The position numbers and the translations under genes are program-made. A stretch of DNA of 64,000 nt from Alg239-R122 sp041746135 (GTDB lineage: Bacteria > Pseudomonadota > Alphaproteobacteria > Sphingomonadales > Sphingomonadaceae), in the NCBI GenBank assembly GCA_041746135.1, contig JBGTHQ010000030.1:62001-126000 (forward strand). The letters are read 5' to 3'. Positions 36,698 to 44,366 of this stretch are shown piece by piece. Numbering within the stretch: the stretch's first letter is position 1; every line of letters begins with the position of its first letter. Under the pieces are notes generated by a model, which saw nothing but the letters and a program-made list of their open reading frames with translations, did not search any database and was not told where the DNA came from.

Positions 36698-37767
36698 CAA
36701 CTAACAATTTAACAGCAGTCGAAATTTTTGCAGGTGGCGGAGGCTTGGCGGTCGGCTTGGAGCGAGCTGGTTTTCGCGCAGTAGCGGCCGTAGAACTTGA
36801 ACGTCATGCTGCGGCGACGTTCAAAGCGAACCACCCGAATGTTCAGGTTTTTCGACAAGATGTGCGCGAGATTTCGGGTGCTGCTTTGTTGGAGTTAGGC
36901 GGAGGATCGATTGACGTCTTGGCAGCCTGCCCGCCCTGCCAAGGATTTTCATCGTTAACTGCCAAGTACAGGCGTGAGGATGTTCGCAACCGGTTGATAT
37001 CGGAAGTTGCTCGATTAACTGAGGAAATCTCGCCGACTGCGGTCATGATCGAAAATGTCCCAGGTCTAGCAAAGAAAGGTCGGCCGTTGTTCGACGACCT
37101 GATCGCACGTTTAGAGAAAATGGGATACATCTGTAATTGGAGCATTCTACAAGTTGCTGACTATGGCGTACCGCAGATGCGCAATCGGTTAGTTCTACTT
37201 GCTGGCCGGGGATTTAAAATTGAAATGCCACCAGCAACTCACTCAAAAACTGGCGACGATGACAGGGCACGTTGGCGTTCGGTTAGGGACGCGATAGGTC
37301 ACATGAAGAATGCCACCCTGTTTGTCGATGCAGCTGCAAACGGTGGAGCACATCTTGTCGATTGGCATGTGGTCCGAAAGCTTTCTGAGACTAATCTGGA
37401 GCGATTGCGGCATGCTAAGCCAGGTGCAAGCGGCCTGGATACGCCCGATCATTTAAGACCTGATTGCCACAAAGGCGGTTATAAGGGATTTTCCAATGTT
37501 TATGGCCGCATGCGATGGGATGAACCGTCTCCAACCATAACTGCAGGATGCACGACCATAAGCAAAGGCCGCTTTGGTCACCCAGATCAGCATCGCACGA
37601 TTTCCTTGCGCGAAGCAGCGTTGCTACAAACGTTTCCAAGTGACTACCACTTCGAAACAGACACGTTCGAAAGAGCGTGTGAAATGGTTGGGAATGCTCT
37701 TCCCTGCGATTTTGCAGAAGCAATTGCTTCACAAGTTGCGGCCACTATTGCAGAAAATGCCGTTTGA
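36694..37767 (+). CDS. DNA (cytosine-5) methyltransferase
   Basis: This is a 357-residue C5 methylase with all main motifs: I FAGGGGLAVGLERAGF, IV with the catalytic Cys in AACPPCQGFSS, VI MIENVPG, VIII PQMRNRL, and IX/X in a C-terminal RTISLREAALLQTFPSDY and VGNALP. The target-recognition region between VIII and IX is about 90-100 residues, giving specificity that cannot be read here. It starts within the stop of the GHKL-nuclease gene (ATGA), so the two are coupled. It most likely protects host DNA from that nuclease. Confidence 0.92.
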   Translation: MTTNNLTAVEIFAGGGGLAVGLERAGFRAVAAVELERHAAATFKANHPNVQVFRQDVREISGAALLELGGGSIDVLAACPPCQGFSSLTAKYRREDVRNRLISEVARLTEEISPTAVMIENVPGLAKKGRPLFDDLIARLEKMGYICNWSILQVADYGVPQMRNRLVLLAGRGFKIEMPPATHSKTGDDDRARWRSVRDAIGHMKNATLFVDAAANGGAHLVDWHVVRKLSETNLERLRHAKPGASGLDTPDHLRPDCHKGGYKGFSNVYGRMRWDEPSPTITAGCTTISKGRFGHPDQHRTISLREAALLQTFPSDYHFETDTFERACEMVGNALPCDFAEAIASQVAATIAENAV

Positions 37768-37937
37768 AATTTGGCTTCATTATTGAGCTATGATATCAAT
37801 AATGAATAGTCGGCATCGATTGCCCAATCCAAAAATACTCGCATTGCTGATTGGCAACGATCATACTAACCTATTGCAGGTCCTAAAATTGCACGCTTTG
37901 TGACTTAGTGATCTCGAGTAACATCGGGACAATACAA

Positions 37938-38321
37938 ATGGCCAAACGTTTAAGATACCCGCCTGACCGGGACGGAGTTGTCAGATACGAAGTGCGGCGC
38001 GAGCGCGAGATCACGCGTGGCTTCACAAATACACCAGTTGTAGAGGAATACCTCGCCTTGGATCGGGCGAGATTGGCCGCATTGGGGTATGCTTTGGATG
38101 GGCCAACTTACAATGGAGATCGCTTTAGCGGGCGTCTGACGATTCATAGAATAACGTCTGTCCAAGGCAAGGTCTGTTTGTCTGAGCTGATTGACGTGAT
38201 TGATGAGCGGGTAGCCTTTCGGCTGCTTCATGAAGTGCGGTTGCCACGCGCTGACAAGATGGCAACGACCACTGAGCAGTTTCAACGTGAGCTTGATGCA
38301 ATCGAGTCTATGGGCAGATAG
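37938..38321 (+). CDS. Unknown small protein after the methyltransferase
   Basis: The protein has 127 residues and is rich in Arg and Glu. It begins MAKRLRYPPDRDGVVRYEV and has no motif I recognise, no signal peptide and no membrane helix. The start at 37938 is preferred over an upstream ATG that adds ten atypical residues. It is separated from the methyltransferase by 170 nt and could be a third part of that system or an unrelated satellite gene. I cannot assign a role. Confidence 0.55.
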   Translation: MAKRLRYPPDRDGVVRYEVRREREITRGFTNTPVVEEYLALDRARLAALGYALDGPTYNGDRFSGRLTIHRITSVQGKVCLSELIDVIDERVAFRLLHEVRLPRADKMATTTEQFQRELDAIESMGR

Positions 38322-38360
38322 TACATAGCCCGGCAAAGTGAACTCGGCCGGGCTACATTG

Positions 38361-38663
38361 TTATTTAACGACGTCGTGAACGGCCACCCACTTTTCTCTT
38401 TTGCCGGTTCGACCGTAATCGATTGGCCATGGGCCTCGTACCCACATGAGGCCAAAATCATCACTATTCTCTTCGCTTGCCCACCGCTCCCGATACCCAA
38501 AGCTGGTTAGCAATGCGACAAGGTTCTCTCTCATTATCGCGGGCATTAGGTCCGGATCGCCTGTGCCGCCCAGCCGACGGTACGCTTCGTAGAAGTGTAT
38601 GATCTGGTATCCCGCAAATTTTTCGATGGCGCCTTCGATAAGGCGTGGATCAAACTCAACCAT
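38361..38663 (-). CDS. Unknown small protein of the element
   Basis: This is a 100-residue soluble-looking protein, predicted helical in the first half (FDPRLIEGAIEKFAGYQIIHFYEAYRRLG) with Trp-rich text near the end (WVRGPWPIDYGR). It has no recognised domain. It lies 15 nt downstream of the 38679-39515 gene on the same strand, so the two are likely co-transcribed. It is presumably a satellite function. Confidence 0.55.
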   Translation of the reverse strand: MVEFDPRLIEGAIEKFAGYQIIHFYEAYRRLGGTGDPDLMPAIMRENLVALLTSFGYRERWASEENSDDFGLMWVRGPWPIDYGRTGKREKWVAVHDVVK

Positions 38664-38678
38664 GGTGATCCCCTTTCT

Positions 38679-39515
38679 TCACGCAGGGCTGGCAGGTGAT
38701 GATGCCCGGGTGCGCCTAGCTTGTAGGCCTGCTTCGATGCGACCTGTTGAAGTGTCATCGACTGGAGCACCGTCGCTGTCAGCTTCAGCGTCTTCCTCAT
38801 CGTCGTTGCTGTAGGCTCCGACTTCCTCCTCGCGCTTCTTTAACATTGCGATCTGGAGCGTCCGTTGCGGATTGCGCTTTCCTGTTTCAAATTCGGTATC
38901 TTCATTGAGTGCCTCCAGAACACGTCGCTCAGACTCCAAAATGGCCTGCTGGAGCTCTCGGTGAAGCTCACCACATAAAACGTCAGCCAATTCTAATGAA
39001 GAGAACGGACGGTCAATCCGAGTAAGATTGGACACGCGGCTACAAAGGGCTGCAGCCAAGTCCTTATCTGACGTTGCAGCAGCGAACTCAGCCAAGCTGG
39101 CAAGCTCAACGGGGCCTGAATTGGCAATCTGTTGCATAATGCGGCTGCGACGTTCCGAGCCAAGCGTATCCCGCATTAGCATCTGCACGGGACTTCTATA
39201 GTGAGCAGCCGCGGATTTGATATGTTCTGCCAGCTCAACGAGCTCACGGGTGTGGGCCAGTCGTTGGTCGGCAGTTTCGCGCACAAGCTCCAAACGCTTG
39301 CCACTTACTGCTCTTGCAACCACAGACGGGCGGTCTTTGGCATCTAGGCTGCGAAGTGATTCCGAAACCTGTTGCTTATGCCGTTCTACATTTTCAGTCA
39401 GATTACGAAGCAGATTAGAGTGTGCGTTTCGATTGTTATGGATGCGGGTAGTTGTAGACCTGATGTCGGTCGGGCTCAGCCATTTGACGCCGAGTTTTGC
39501 AGTGGGTGCGGGCAT
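38679..39515 (-). CDS. Unknown, largely helical protein of the element
   Basis: The protein is 278 residues from the ATG at 39515, which has GGAG 9 nt upstream. A longer frame to 39671 exists but its extra N-terminus looks non-coding. It is charged and helical, with a central stretch (about 60-190) of long helices and an acidic, low-complexity C-terminus (NDDEEDAEADSDG then Ser/Ala-rich). No enzymatic motif is visible. Such composition is seen in phage scaffold or morphogenesis-interfering proteins, but that is only a suggestion. Confidence 0.55.
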   Translation of the reverse strand: MPAPTAKLGVKWLSPTDIRSTTTRIHNNRNAHSNLLRNLTENVERHKQQVSESLRSLDAKDRPSVVARAVSGKRLELVRETADQRLAHTRELVELAEHIKSAAAHYRSPVQMLMRDTLGSERRSRIMQQIANSGPVELASLAEFAAATSDKDLAAALCSRVSNLTRIDRPFSSLELADVLCGELHRELQQAILESERRVLEALNEDTEFETGKRNPQRTLQIAMLKKREEEVGAYSNDDEEDAEADSDGAPVDDTSTGRIEAGLQARRTRASSPASPA

Positions 39516-39805
39516 GATATTCTCCAATAAGGTTCTTCGCGTCTCGCTCGAAGCTTCTGGAATCGACCATGCCCGGGCACAGCCCAAGCTTTTTACCCGC
39601 CATCGCAGGATATGGCCGAGACGCATTTGCCTCGGTGCAACACGCGGATATTGAAATGGACTGGTGGGCAAAAATTAGGGACCAGCATTAGCGCCGAGTG
39701 ACCGTAGTCGGTGTCTGCCACGGTGCTTGGGTAGCAAGGTGGCAGACATCCGTTTGGTACAAATGGGCAATTTACGGTTGGGCTAACCTATCTTCGGTCA
39801 GACGG

Positions 39806-40222
39806 TTAGGCCGCCTTCTTTCCCTTGCGGATTACTGGCGCTTCGATCCGTTGCATGCCAAGTTTCTCTTCTGCATAGGCTTCGACACTATCCGGATAGA
39901 TATCGCTGCAAGTATCGATCCATTCGACTAGGTCAAAGCCGTTGATTGGAAGCCAACCAATCAGGGTTACAAATGCACCTGCCATGAGATGCCTGTCTTT
40001 CTCGCTTAGCTCTTCATCAAAACAACCGTGGAACCGATCTTGCAGCTTTCGGGCGCATGTCTCCATTGTCTTCTCGGACACGCTGACCACAATATTGATA
40101 CGCCTCGGCGGAAGCGGTGGCTGCAGAGCCTCAATGACTTCAACTGGGGTTGCGGGTGACTCCAATACCTTGTCAGCTATGCTCACGATCGTGCCGGGGT
40201 TTATAGTTTCAACAGTTTGCAT
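39806..40222 (-). CDS. Unknown protein, first of two tandem paralogues
   Basis: The protein has 138 residues. It starts MQTVETINPGTIV and shares this opening, and a later G-x-F/x-W/LP-hydrophobic block (GAFVTLIGWLPINGFDLVEWID), with the next gene. No known motif. It lies 30 nt after its paralogue at 40253-40624 on the same strand, so the two form a small operon. Function not known. Confidence 0.55.
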   Translation of the reverse strand: MQTVETINPGTIVSIADKVLESPATPVEVIEALQPPLPPRRINIVVSVSEKTMETCARKLQDRFHGCFDEELSEKDRHLMAGAFVTLIGWLPINGFDLVEWIDTCSDIYPDSVEAYAEEKLGMQRIEAPVIRKGKKAA

Positions 40223-40252
40223 GGGTATTATCCTTTAAATGGGTTTTGTGGG

Positions 40253-40624
40253 TTAGGCGGCTCGGGCTTCGAGTTTAGCGACACGTCGACTTGCGAAATC
40301 ATCGAGGTACTGCGCTAGGCCAACTTTCGCCTGCCAATCCAAAAAGTGCTTGGTATCCATGGGAAGATTGTCAGCGACATGGCAGAACAAGCCGCACAAA
40401 AGTCTCAACTCATTCTCGGTTCGGCCCTCAGCAAGCCAGGTTTCGAGATGCGGCGCTCCATCGCTCATTACTGAATGCAAGCAACTCCAAGCCGGCGCAA
40501 ATGCGCTTATCGGAATACGGACAATCAGCTGTACCTCGGCGCCCTCATCAGCCTCGTTTACCTCATCGTCGTAGGCAAACAACTTTACGATCGGGCGGGG
40601 GTTTATAGTTTTACTAGTAGTCAT
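40253..40624 (-). CDS. Unknown protein, second of two tandem paralogues
   Basis: The protein has 123 residues. It starts MTTSKTINPRPIVKLFAYDDE and has RLLCGLFCHVADNLPMDTKHFLDW, which lines up with the corresponding block of the 39806-40222 product. The two are distant copies, suggesting duplication within satellites of this kind. No catalytic motif is visible. It is the promoter-proximal gene of the pair, divergent from the gene at 40738. Confidence 0.55.
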   Translation of the reverse strand: MTTSKTINPRPIVKLFAYDDEVNEADEGAEVQLIVRIPISAFAPAWSCLHSVMSDGAPHLETWLAEGRTENELRLLCGLFCHVADNLPMDTKHFLDWQAKVGLAQYLDDFASRRVAKLEARAA

Positions 40625-40737
40625 AAGGGTCTTCCTTTTCTTTTATCCGGAATTGGATGACCATCTCTAATAGAGGCAAAAGTACTCCCTTCAACAAGTA
40701 CCTTGCATTTGAGAGAAGTGATAATTAACCGTGTCCA

Positions 40738-41196
40738 ATGTTAGATGACACTTCCGATTTTCCAGAATTGCTGGAGAAGCAGCGCGGCTGGCAATATCGT
40801 GGTCGAGCCACCGAAGCCGGTTTCGTGAGCCGCAGCAGCATGACAAAGCGCTACGTTGAGCACCTCATGGAAATAGGCCATCCAGTGGACTTCGAGACTA
40901 TTCGCAGGATGTTGAAGTATCTCGATCGGGGTTACGAGCTTGGGGCCCAACAGATATGCGCTGATCTTACCTTGAAGTATCACCGCAAGGATAATCCTCT
41001 TCCTAAGATGCCTAACGGCAAGCCAGTCTGCATTGAAGGTGCCGAATATCCAAGTGCCAGGTCAGCAGCAGAGGCGCTCGGCATCTCGCCTCAAACGGTG
41101 CTGAACAGGATCGCCTCTCCAAGGCCAAAATGGACTGGATGGACGCATAGAACGGTGCTCCATACGGTGCCTGATTACCTGTCGGACAATAACTGA
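40738..41196 (+). CDS. Putative DNA-binding protein with NUMOD1-like C-terminal module
   Basis: The protein has 152 residues. The C-terminal IEGAEYPSARSAAEALGISPQTVLNRI followed by PKWTGW resembles the NUMOD-type helix-turn-helix modules found at the ends of homing endonucleases, here without an endonuclease domain. The N-terminal half is helical and uncharacterised. It stands alone, divergent from the paralogue pair. A regulatory role within the element is plausible but not shown. Confidence 0.5.
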   Translation: MLDDTSDFPELLEKQRGWQYRGRATEAGFVSRSSMTKRYVEHLMEIGHPVDFETIRRMLKYLDRGYELGAQQICADLTLKYHRKDNPLPKMPNGKPVCIEGAEYPSARSAAEALGISPQTVLNRIASPRPKWTGWTHRTVLHTVPDYLSDNN

Positions 41197-41397
41197 TTAT
41201 CGTTGCTCATTATAATTATGCAGACCGTCCAATACGCGATTAGCGGGTCCGCTTGTTCACGTGCTAGATATGACGTTCAACGTGTTTCTGTTGGACATCC
41301 GCTTTAATTGCAGGCACGACTTGCTGCAGTGTCAAGCTGTGGGGCTGCCCGGATCATATTTGGCATGTTTGCCCATAGCTAAACCGAGGCGTAGCAT

Positions 41398-42390
41398 ATG
41401 AGTGATAAAGTATCAGTGTTGGCGAAAGCGGTAAGCCCGCTTTCGGCAGTAAGCTTGGCCAGTGCCCTCGACCAAAGCGGCGACTGCTTCAAGATTCTCA
41501 CGATTGATGGCAAGATACAGTATATAAACACCAATGGTCTCTGCGCGATAGAGATCGACGACTTCGAGACAGTAGAAGGCACATTATGGGCCGACCTACT
41601 GCCCGAGCCAGCACGACAAAAGCTGGCCGACTCTTATCGCGAGGCAGCCACTGGTCAAAGCGTACAGTTTAGGGCTTTTATTCCTACCGCAAAAAACAAT
41701 CCGCGTTGGTGGGATGTGTCGGTTTCTCCGGTGGCGGATGGCGAGGGGGCAATAGTGGGGTTTCTGTCGGTCTCACGCGACGTGACATCCAATCACGAAG
41801 GCCGGGAAGCTTTGAAAATAGCGGCCGCCGAAATGAAGCATCGCTTGGGCAATACTTATCAGACCATCAGCAGTCTAATGGCCATGACTGCGCGGGGCGA
41901 TCCCAACCACGAAGCGTTTGCCAAACACATGGCCGAACGTCTCGGCGCGCTTGGCAGAGCGCAGGCACTCTTTACCGACGACGACGCGTCGTGCGAACTC
42001 GACCAGCTAATTCCTGCACTGGTCACGCCCTTTGGAACCGATACCGCACAGGTTAGTATCAATCCATTGCCCGCCATTGTGTTGCAGCAGTCACAGGCAG
42101 ATGCCATCGCATTGGTCGTGGGCGAGTTGGCGGTCAATTCTTCGAAACATGGCGCATTTCGACACGGAGGCGCTGTGGATGTCACGTCTACCGTGGATGA
42201 ACAAAATAGCCTTAAGGTCGTCTGGCGCGAGCGGTGTGATATTCCGGTGCAAGAAAATTCGCGTGACGGAGGTCAGGGCTTAAAATTGATGAACCAAATT
42301 ATGCTCGCACGAAATGGGTCTATGGTCGTGGATTGGGAACATCACGGAATTGTTGCAACGCTAACACTTGAGCTTGCGGCGTCGTTATAA
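41398..42390 (+). CDS. PAS-domain HWE/HisKA_2-type sensor histidine kinase
   Basis: The protein has 330 residues and no membrane helix, so it is cytosolic. An N-terminal PAS domain (about 25-140, with WWDVSVSPVADGEGAIVGFLSVSRDVT at its end) precedes the kinase. The H-box is AEMKHRLGNTYQTISSL, with the phospho-accepting His at about 150, and the ATP-binding N box is GELAVNSSKHGAF; a GGQGLKLMNQ glycine box follows. No response-regulator gene is adjacent. Such alphaproteobacterial kinases often respond to light or oxygen. Its presence inside a satellite-like element is unusual. Confidence 0.82.
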   Translation: MSDKVSVLAKAVSPLSAVSLASALDQSGDCFKILTIDGKIQYINTNGLCAIEIDDFETVEGTLWADLLPEPARQKLADSYREAATGQSVQFRAFIPTAKNNPRWWDVSVSPVADGEGAIVGFLSVSRDVTSNHEGREALKIAAAEMKHRLGNTYQTISSLMAMTARGDPNHEAFAKHMAERLGALGRAQALFTDDDASCELDQLIPALVTPFGTDTAQVSINPLPAIVLQQSQADAIALVVGELAVNSSKHGAFRHGGAVDVTSTVDEQNSLKVVWRERCDIPVQENSRDGGQGLKLMNQIMLARNGSMVVDWEHHGIVATLTLELAASL

Positions 42391-42598
42391 AATCCTGCTC
42401 TGGCCTTCGTCTTCTTTTGAGGACGTAAGGAGGTTCGCTACTGCTGAAATGTTGTCATCTCCGGAAACTCCGCTTTGGGTAGAGATTTCGAATCACAAAC
42501 TTTTGGCTCATCGTCTGAAGCAAAGGCAAACATTAGCTTGCTAATAGGCGCCCGCCAGTAGGCCTACGGTGCTGTGGGAAAGCTTACGAATTGGCTGA

Positions 42599-43258
42599 TC
42601 AACGGCATCGTTCCATGCTCATTCCATCACCCAATATCGTTCGGGTCCGTAGATCGCGTCTCTGAGTTTGGTCTGCAATCTCCTTGGCTCCCGGTGCAAA
42701 GGCATTGGTGAGAGGATCGGCTTCCCTGAATTGAGCCTGTTGAGCAGCAGCCGCCACGCTCCAATCGTCAAACGACATAGGGGCTGGCATTACCAGAACT
42801 CCAAATTTCTTGCCCTCATCACGCTTCTGGGTCGCGTCGTCGCGATCACGATAGCCATGGCGTGCCTTGAGCAAGAACATGGCAGCAGCGCTATCACCGC
42901 GCCGGGCATTGGCTGTAAGCAGATCACATAACTCTGCTTCTTCTAGATCTTTGCGGGCAGTTACAGCGTCCACCAGCACTTTGTCATCCGTTATCAGGCG
43001 ACGCAGCGTCGTGACGTTGATTCCCAAGGCCGCAGCTATCTCGGCTCGTGCGTAGCCATCCAAGAGTGCAACGCCGACAGCGTCACGCTCGTCAGTGGTA
43101 AGGACAGTTTTATTCCATGGGATCGGCTTCAAACTTGGGCGAGTTGGCACAGGCTCATCAAGCGGATCGACAGCCTGACGTTTGGGCATGACATTCCGTT
43201 CAGCAGCATGCGCTTGCCTATTGAGAATGGATTTTTCGCTGCGTTTCAGTTTCGTCAT
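42599..43258 (-). CDS. HTH protein resembling phage terminase small subunits
   Basis: The protein has 219 residues. A central HTH (YARAEIAAALGINVTTLRRLI at about 69-90) is followed by ARKDLEEAELCDLLTANARRGDSAAAMFLLKARHGYRDRDD, a pattern in which a helical region ends in 'low-number of copies, MFLLK-x-x-GYRD', typical of small terminase subunits that recognise packaging sites. A first ATG at 43258 and a second at 43189 are both possible starts. If it is TerS-like, it could redirect a helper phage's packaging to the element, as in PICIs. That role is inferred. Confidence 0.55.
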   Translation of the reverse strand: MTKLKRSEKSILNRQAHAAERNVMPKRQAVDPLDEPVPTRPSLKPIPWNKTVLTTDERDAVGVALLDGYARAEIAAALGINVTTLRRLITDDKVLVDAVTARKDLEEAELCDLLTANARRGDSAAAMFLLKARHGYRDRDDATQKRDEGKKFGVLVMPAPMSFDDWSVAAAAQQAQFREADPLTNAFAPGAKEIADQTQRRDLRTRTILGDGMSMERCR

Positions 43259-43413
43259 GCGGGTGTATTTGCACGCGGGTAGTCGGCCAAGATACCAGCA
43301 TCATCGGTGCTGTGCTCGGTGCTTGGAAAGACGTCCAAGCGTTAAGTCCATGATCCCCAAGTCTTTGGGCACGGCACATCCCCTAATACCTACTCAGAAG
43401 GTCAGGTCTGTTA

Positions 43414-43998
43414 TTAGAGCTTGATAGCCTTTATCTTCTCATTGGCAGTGCCGACCAAGGGTAACAAGCGTTGAGCGATTTGCGAGGTTTTGTTTATGTT
43501 GACGACCAAGATGCCCTCTGTGGTGTCATCGTCAAGAAGACCAAGCTCGGTCTCCAAAGTTGGTCGGTTGCGCTCGAATTGATTGCTAAGCTTCTCGACT
43601 GCGTCCCAAGCTTCAACGTGTTGTCGAGGCACATAGCTTCGGAAAAAATTGAAATTCTTAAGGCTCATTAAAAGTCCTGCTTCGGTAGTAATCCGCGAAG
43701 CCACCTCATCTTCTAGTAGAAGGTCTCCCCTAGGTTTCTTAATTTGCTTTATGAATTTCTCGACGTCGCCGAGTGTGTCGCTCAGTATCTTGAGGTCTTT
43801 GCGGGTTCCTGACCACTTACGCAGATCTTCGATGATCAAGGTTGCTATGACTGTCAGGACAACTCCAACTAGTGCGCCTGCGAAGGTCAGCCAGTCGCCG
43901 GCAGCAGGGCCAGGCTTGACCACATAAAAAGCTAGCGTTGCACAGACGCCAATTAAAATGCCAATGGCCAAGGTCAACAGGATGTGAAGCGTGCGCAT
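43414..43998 (-). CDS. Unknown protein with two N-terminal membrane helices
   Basis: The protein has 194 residues. Two hydrophobic segments (about 5-28 and 36-60) precede a charged, helical cytosolic domain (residues 65-194) without recognised motifs. It is the gene next to the iteron region and is read away from it. A role in the element is not apparent. Confidence 0.55.
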   Translation of the reverse strand: MRTLHILLTLAIGILIGVCATLAFYVVKPGPAAGDWLTFAGALVGVVLTVIATLIIEDLRKWSGTRKDLKILSDTLGDVEKFIKQIKKPRGDLLLEDEVASRITTEAGLLMSLKNFNFFRSYVPRQHVEAWDAVEKLSNQFERNRPTLETELGLLDDDTTEGILVVNINKTSQIAQRLLPLVGTANEKIKAIKL

Positions 43999-44106
43999 TC
44001 TGAATATTGCCCTTAATCTGAGGCCTAATCAATTGCCTACGCGTGCGCGGGCGCATTTTGGCATAGACACAGTACGCTTTACAGTTCGACCATAGTGAAT
44101 TGCCAA

Positions 44107-44357
44107 AGCGGTAAAGCGGTAACAAAAGCGGTGTAGATTTTTTTCATATTTTTCAATAACTTTACCACTTTTACCACTTTTACCACTTTATATTATATTA
44201 TATGCAGAAATGCACATGGGGTTGTTGCCAATCAACCATGGGCCGTGACTGTCTGATTGGGTGGTGAATGCATTTTGAAGTGGTAAACAGGTAAGAGTGG
44301 TAAAGTAGCTGAAACGTATGCGCTTTTTTGCTACCGCTTCCTTACCACTTTACCACT
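44107..44357. repeat. Iteron array, candidate replication origin of the element
   Basis: Three head-to-tail copies of TTTACCACT lie at 44161-44187 (exact 9-nt period). Two inverted copies AGTGGTAAA lie at 44279-44287 and 44296-44304, and two overlapping direct copies at 44341-44357. On the left, AGCGGTAAA-like variants occur at 44107-44135. The array is AT-rich and lies between the membrane protein gene and the 3' end of the primase/helicase gene. It covers the 368-nt gap there and is a good candidate origin. Confidence 0.65.
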
Positions 44358-44366
44358 TTTAGACCT

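Noticed and set aside
44161..44187. Possible CRISPR array
   Set aside because: The repeats are 9 nt, head-to-tail without spacers, and inverted copies follow; there are no cas genes. They are iterons.
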